A DNA stretch of 41,803 bases from Chara braunii (taxonomy: Eukaryota; Streptophyta; Charophyceae; Charales; Characeae). The stretch lies in assembly GCA_003427395.1 (NCBI GenBank), contig BFEA01000417.1, forward strand, positions 368,319 through 410,121, written 5' to 3'. Shown in pieces: positions 24,301 to 31,400 of the stretch (the first letter of the stretch is position 1; every line of letters starts with the position of its first letter). The position numbers were made by a program, and so were the translations under genes. The notes under the pieces are model-generated. The model was not told the origin of the DNA, ran no database searches, and saw nothing but the letters and a program-made list of their open reading frames with translations.

Positions 24301-27300
24301 CGAAGAGAGTATTGCTTAGCTCTGGAAAACAACTGGTGAGGGCCTGCGGTGGGGGACTACTCACGTCTTTCCTTGACGATCTATTGCCTGAGTGGACTGC
24401 GTTCTCGTGGGTGCTTGGTGAGAACCGTTTGGATTGGAACAGATTGCCTGCATACGCTGAATGTTGGAAAAAGGGAGAAAAAACACATTTTCCTCGGGAG
24501 AGAAAGCAACATGTGCACCACCGTTTTGCCTATCTAGCCTCGCATACATGTGACTTTACCTCAACTGTCGATTTATTTTCCATCTTATCGAATCTGACAT
24601 ATTGAGACGGCAACCAACTGGCGTAGCTCAGTTAGTTCACCCTTGAACTGTTGAAGTACAGACCTGAGTTCAAACCTACCCTCATGGGAAGCAGATGAAC
24701 GAAAAGCTGCCATTCTGAACGACCTAGATATCTCAAGGCCGTTGCCCTTTTATGAAGAAAAAAACAAACATATTTAGATGGCAAGACGAGTTAAAATGAG
24801 AAGGATCATGACGTATGATGCCAAGGCTGAAGTGGGAAGTCTTTAACAGTATTGACTAAGGGTCTCCTCTCATCATTTGGACTGATCTCTAACAAAGCAA
24901 GAACATGTCAAAATCAGGATCTACATTCTCAATAGCACTCATAAACAGCATTGACTAAGGGTCTCCTCTAATCATTTGGACTGATATCTAACAAAGTAAG
25001 AACATGATCTACTCTCTCAATGGCACCCATACTCCTTTGAAATGGGCTGCAAATGTATTTGCTGTTTGTTTTCCATCTGCCAAACTCCTGTGATGGTTCT
25101 GGTACTTCTTTTGCAGTGTGATGACTGAGTTCATGGGTACTGATCTATTCTCTATTGTGTCTATTATGTCATGTTGCAGTGCCCAGACTATGCAATCACA
25201 TTCGTAGGAGGCCGATCCATGAAGTGAGTACTCTCTGTTGTCCATCCCACCAAACCGTACTCATACTCTCTCCGAATGACATTAAGAAAGCCAATCCTGA
25301 CGATTGTGTGGAAACATGATTGTACACAGATTCTTGCTCTTTCAGAATGATGCTTGGCAAGTGCAGACCGACAACTTGCTTAGAATGTCCCTCCCTAGAA
25401 CCAAGTTGCAGCACTACTACGTTGCTGCTAAGCAGTTGCAGGCTGAGTAATTCCATTGTTACTCCCCCAAGAAAGAAGAAATAGTGATGGGTGATGACCA
25501 GGGTGGCCAATACATGAATCTGCATCAGGCAGCTTGTTCGCTTGTGTTGTCGAGCCAAAGCTCTTGCTCCATGCATCCCGGTATTAATATGCTGCATGCC
25601 GCGCATCTTGTGAAAGTTGAGGATGCTGCATGCCGTACATCATGTGAAAGTTGAGGATGTCGCACAGACCTGACAAACCGTTTGTATTCATCAGCTGCAT
25701 GCCAGTTCGGTGGTAACTGCATGTTTTTATCAGCTTTGGCATTGGGGAGCATTGAGACTTAACATTTGAAGCTCTCTGCCTCTCTGTCCTAGCTCTGGTT
25801 CCCCTTGTCCTCTCTCTTCCCTCCTTAATGTTTCTTCTATTTCTTCCAACACGACTCTTCTGGCATCTCATGTGTCTTTATGTTTGTGATTCGGTGTTTT
25901 TGTGTCCTGGTACTCTTTCCTATGTGCAATAACATATAGGTGAGAACGTACTTGTTTTCCATGGACATGGTGTCTTTTCATGCAGGATGTATGGATTCAT
26001 CTTTGGATATTTGTGAGGATTTGTCATCTCTGTTGTTTTTGTTAGTAATTATGTCGTGTCAGCTGACGTCTTGAGGAAGTGCCACCTGAGCAAGACGACT
26101 AGATCTTGGGAAATCAAACTAATTGAGAACTTTCGGCATTTGTCGTTTTGCCTTCCACCTGAAAGGGACAATGAAAAGGAAAAGCTCAAGGCCAAAAGAA
26201 AGAAAGGAAAGCACGAACTGAGCAGAAAAGGCAAATAGGAACGGTCGCACTGTTACTGCTACTGCCTTGTCTTGTGCTCTTTTCGCTTTACGTACTATTC
26301 AAAGAGGAACTTGTGGTGATGTTCACCTGTGCATCTTTTAAGAGTTGTGGTCGCCTAATGCTTTATGACAGGTACTGTGTGTGGAAGTTAAGCAAAAAAA
26401 ATAGAAAGCTCCAACTATCGAATCTGTTGGTGAGTGACACATGCTGCTGGGAACAGGGTCAGTGAAAAAGCTGGAAATTTTTCCAAGTACTGGAAAGAGT
26501 CCAGTTTGCCGGACATAGGAATGCAGTTCAAATTCTCAAAGGTTTCTGGTGCGTTGGCTTGTCCTAATGGGTGTTCTGATTTCGTGTGGGTACAGGCCTT
26601 TCGGAAGGTTGTGGTGGGATGAAATTGTTGCCACTGTCGTCACACGAGCTGAGCCGCATAATCAGGTGAGCCCCGAGTTTTCTTCTTTTCAAAAGAAAAA
26701 TGTAAAAACATAAAATGCAGTTGTTTTCTCCTCATATGAGGGACAGTTGTATTTTTTAACTACTCTATTTTCTGCTCTCAATGCTTTTTTCCTTGCCTCA
26801 CACTAGCTACCCATGTCTATGCCTTACCCACAGCCCAACCAGGCAGGTAACAGATCACATCTATTCAGGAGAAGAGAAGCAACCACCCTACATCGGAAGG
26901 GGGACCAGCCTTAAATGTACTACCCAGGGCTAAGCTATCGTAAGGTTATGGATCTACACCTACCTCACTTTGCTCTGTGCGGGAGCAGCACCCAAGCGCC
27001 TAACTCCTGGCGCGGGCTGGAAAGAATGGACCAACTTCCACAACCAGCCAGGCATGGGAGAAAATTGTTATGCCAGTGGTGTTGGCACATACTTGATTTT
27101 GGCAGACAGTACAAACTACGTTGCGGGCTGTCTTGTGTTCGAATCCAGATGGAACTTGACGAGTAAAACCAAGTTGAACTACTAGTGAATTGCTTGGGCC
27201 CTGTCTGCTCAATGATAATATCTCAAGGCCGTCGCCCTTTTTTTTTTACGTTGCGGGCTGTCTGGCAAACTCGGAAGGAAAACCCGTTAATTTTGGTAGA

Positions 27301-28406
27301 CAGTACAAACTACGTTGCGGGCTGCTTCACTAGTAAAGGTGGCAGACCCTACACGCTGTGTAGACTCTGCTAGTTGTGGTGCGTATCCATTGCAGATAAC
27401 TGCAGAGATGATGAGTGGTTATCGGAGTCTTTGCTGCGATGGGGGATAGGGTTGTTCAGCCATCCATGACTTATTGCACTGATTCGCTTCTTTCTACAAG
27501 TAGCTCTCTCTCTCTCTCTCCATCTCTTTCTCCCGCTATCTCTCTCTCCCGTTGTGTATCTGCCAGTCTCTCTTCCGCTTTGTTTCATGCACAAGTGCAT
27601 GCATACATGGAACTGAAAAGCTGACCTTTTTTTTCCCATATCTGTGTTATTTGCTAAGAGCGGGCTTCCATGGCATTGCACAGCTCTAACCGTTGTTGTA
27701 GCAAGTGTCATCTTCTCACTGGGATTTATATTCTAACTGGAGTCTCTGCTGAATTCTGTCCCAGAGTGTTCTTCATCCTGCTCAAGACCGTGTGCTGACG
27801 ATACGGGAGAATGCACGGCTTCAAGGCTTCCCAGACCACTACAAGCTCTTTGGAACAGTGAAGGCTCGGTAAGTAGATGCTATATGCAGCCAGCATACCT
27901 GAGCACTTTTCTTTTTCCGTTTGGCACATGATGATGTGCATTGATTTCTGTTCTCGTATGTGCTAGCAGTGTTCATTGTGCTCGTATGATGGAAAATATT
28001 GGTGGGAGACCTTGTCCATGAGATATTACAGTACCTGTGTTGCCAATACATGGCTGAATTGTTAATGGTGCTGCCAGGTGTAGATATTTAAATGAAAGCA
28101 TCAACATTTGCAAGGAAAACGAGCAATAGCGAAATGACAGATTCCAGATTGCAAAATCTCATTGAAAACCAGGAAGTCTGACACTGTACAGAAAGCCGAA
28201 TTGCACCGATATTACACCAATGGAGAACCAAAACGCTGAATCCGAGTGTTAATGACAGCATACTCTCGCCATCAACAAAGTAAGTATCCAGAGCCCTTCT
28301 CCTACCAGCCTAGGAATTGACAATGCAACTGTTGACGTCAGCAGAAGAACCGAAGTACATGAAGATGTTGCCAGGACCAGGTATGTGCCCTCACATCATC
28401 ATCCTC

Positions 28407-28444
<38 letters not shown>

Positions 28445-31400
28445 AATTTCTCTCTCCCTCGTCTTATCAGCCCACGTCCCCTTCCCGTACATGAAGACCA
28501 CCACCACCTCTGCTGACCCTCTTCCTGTACACGAAGACCACCACGACCGCATGCCTGCACACGTTTGGCCACACGCTAGCACAGAAGCAGCTCCGCATGT
28601 GCTTGCATGTGCCGAATCCCGTCCCTGGCGCCCGGCCCTTTTTTAAATGGAAAGTGGCGAGCGCTTTCCCGTCACGTGAGACCGAGTTTCCAGTAGCTTA
28701 AGTCTCTGCCAAAGTGTCTGCGCCAGGGCCGTTCAGACAGTGGCCTGGGACCGAATTGGTTAGGCATGCCCAACCACCCAGGCACGAACGTGCAATGTCC
28801 CCTGCTTTGGCCACGTTGGGAATGACCTGGAAGGCTCACAAATCTTTCCCATTCTCACGTGCATAACGGATGTAACCAACTGGTGCGTGGCAACTGTTAG
28901 GGCGGGCACATGCCTGCTGCAGGGCCTTCGAACTCCCTCCTCCTTTAATTCGATAGTCCTCTGAGAAGTTGCTGCACAGCAGGCTGCTTCCCTTTCAAAC
29001 TTCGTTCAAAACTTGTGATGACTTGGGGAGCAGTCTTCATCAATTCCTCTCTGGTGAACCATCGATCTTCTTTAGGATCCGTAGGATGTCTGAAACGTAC
29101 TTGATATTGCATCTGCGGTTTTGGAGGGCGTTCCCTGCCTGGAGGCTTGGTTACCGGCATCAGCTTGTGCTCAACGATGTCGTCAATGTCCACATGTCCG
29201 TCCATGGTTGGGGGCAGCATCGATCTCCTGGAGGGAAACTGATCAGTGACAGAGAAAGGTGCCAACTTTGATGCATGGAAGACAGGGTGGGTATGTAGGT
29301 GTCCAGGGATGCGAATGACATATGATGGCCTGTCTGGGTGATCTCCCACTATATCAGTTTATGTGAGATTCCCAATTCCTGCCCCAACTCAGATGACTTT
29401 ACCCAGACTCTTTCGCCTACTTGAAACTCAGATGGTTGTCTGAGTCTGTTCTCAGATGCAACTATGGTCTCTTGAGCTTTCCTGATGTGCTCTACAGCCT
29501 GCTGTAGCATCTGTTCATACTTGACAGCAAACTCTATGCTGCCTGGGGCTGCAATTGTCTGATTTTCAGGCAACAGGAAGTCTGATGCTAATCTCGGCTT
29601 CCAAACAAGATGCAGTTGGTTGGGAGTCATGGTGGTAGTCATGCTGACAAACCTGGCAAGTTTCTTCATACTTCTTTGCATCATCCATCATTGTGAGCCA
29701 CCAAAATTTCTGCACTAAGTTTGCTGGTGGCCAAAATGACCAGTTGCATTGTGACACTCCTAAAAATGGACCACGACACGAAAGACTCTATTCAGAACAC
29801 AACCGTTTATTCATGGCCTTCTCAAGGAACAGCAAGTTGTCAACCAGCAGAAACTCATCTCAGACATGACCGCATCCTCTCAATAGGCTTCCACCATGGA
29901 TCGAGTTATATTGTCAGATATTCGAAACTCAGTCACTATCACGCCCAGATAGTTTGCCCTTCGTGATAGTGTGTCAACCACTTTGTTCTATTCTCCCTTT
30001 AGAAGGTTGAGCTTGAAGTCCTACATGTCTATGACTTCAATCCACCTTTTGAGTGCGTCAGAGGGCATGGGTTGTGTTTTGATCCAGTGGAGCGTCTCAT
30101 GGTCAGATCTCACATAAAAGAATCTGCTTAAGAGGTACTGCCTCCAATGGACCAACTCTCTATCGAGGGAATAGATGTGAGCTCATACGTGAGATGGCAT
30201 CTTTTTGCTCATGTACTCGATCGGCCTTAACTTTTTCCTCTCTTGTGCAAGGACCGCGGCTATGCCATATTGGCTAGCGTCTGTGGTCACAACAAAGGGT
30301 TGTTCAAGATCCGGAAGTTTGAGGACTTTGTAGTGAGTCAGGGCATACTTCGATCTCTTGAAGGCTGCCTTACACTTTGGTCCACTCCCAAGGGGTGTCA
30401 AGGCGTGTGAGGTCAGTTAGTGGGGAGGCTATCGCGCTACAATTTTTCACAAATGGATGATAATAGCCTGTCATTCCCAAAAATAACCTCACCTCAGTCT
30501 TGGGCCAGTCACACATGATGGCCTCTTTAGCATCGTTCGGCCTCAAACCATCTGCAAAAATCTCATGACCCATGCAAAAATCTCATGACCCAGATACAAG
30601 ATCTTGGTGCCACCTTGTACTGGTGCTGTCTTAGGAGACCTAGCATTTTTTTCACGTGCTCAGTGTGCTCCTCTACAGTCTTACTAAAGATAAGAATATA
30701 GTCTAGGTACACAATGATAGACTGTGTAAGTATTCATAAAATATCTGGTTCATTGCGTGTTGGGATGTCCTAGGAGCATTGCATAGGCCAAAGCGCATCA
30801 CCACAAACTTGTACAGACCGTACCTGGACTTCAGATCTATCTTAGTAAAGTATCGGCATCCTTGAACTATATCCAAGAGGTTGTCAATGCGTGGTAGGGG
30901 CTCTGTGTTCTTAACGGTGATGGCATTGAGGTCTCTATAGTCAATGCACATCCCTAGGGTCCCTTTTTTCTTTGGGACAAATAAAACTGGTGCTCCGTAG
31001 GGGGATGTACTTTGCCGAATCCAGTCCTTCTCTGTGAACTCCTCGAGCTGGCGGCGGAGCTCATCTAACTCCGCAAGAGACATCCTATAGGTTTGTCCTC
31101 TAGGTACTTTGCTATCGGGAATGACTTCTATTGCATGAACAATCTACATTTCTACCACACCCCTAGGTTTTTCGAAAATGTCTGAATACCGTGCAAGGAC
31201 TGCTTCTATCTCTGGGGGTGATTATACGGCCTCCCTTTTCTTCCTTGTAATTTTCATTGTAGTAGCTATAGAAGATGATTCGCACATGCAACCATAGCTC
31301 TTGACTAGTCTGCTAGCCTTAAACTTTTGCAACCTAATGGTCCTTTCATCTGGCAACTTGTGGATCAGCACCTTTCGATAGTACATGCCTAGTAATATGC

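Noticed and set aside
24611-24690. Possible tRNA gene
   Set aside because: A-box and B-box-like sequences are present but no acceptor stem pairing or anticodon arm could be formed; better explained as a SINE-like head.
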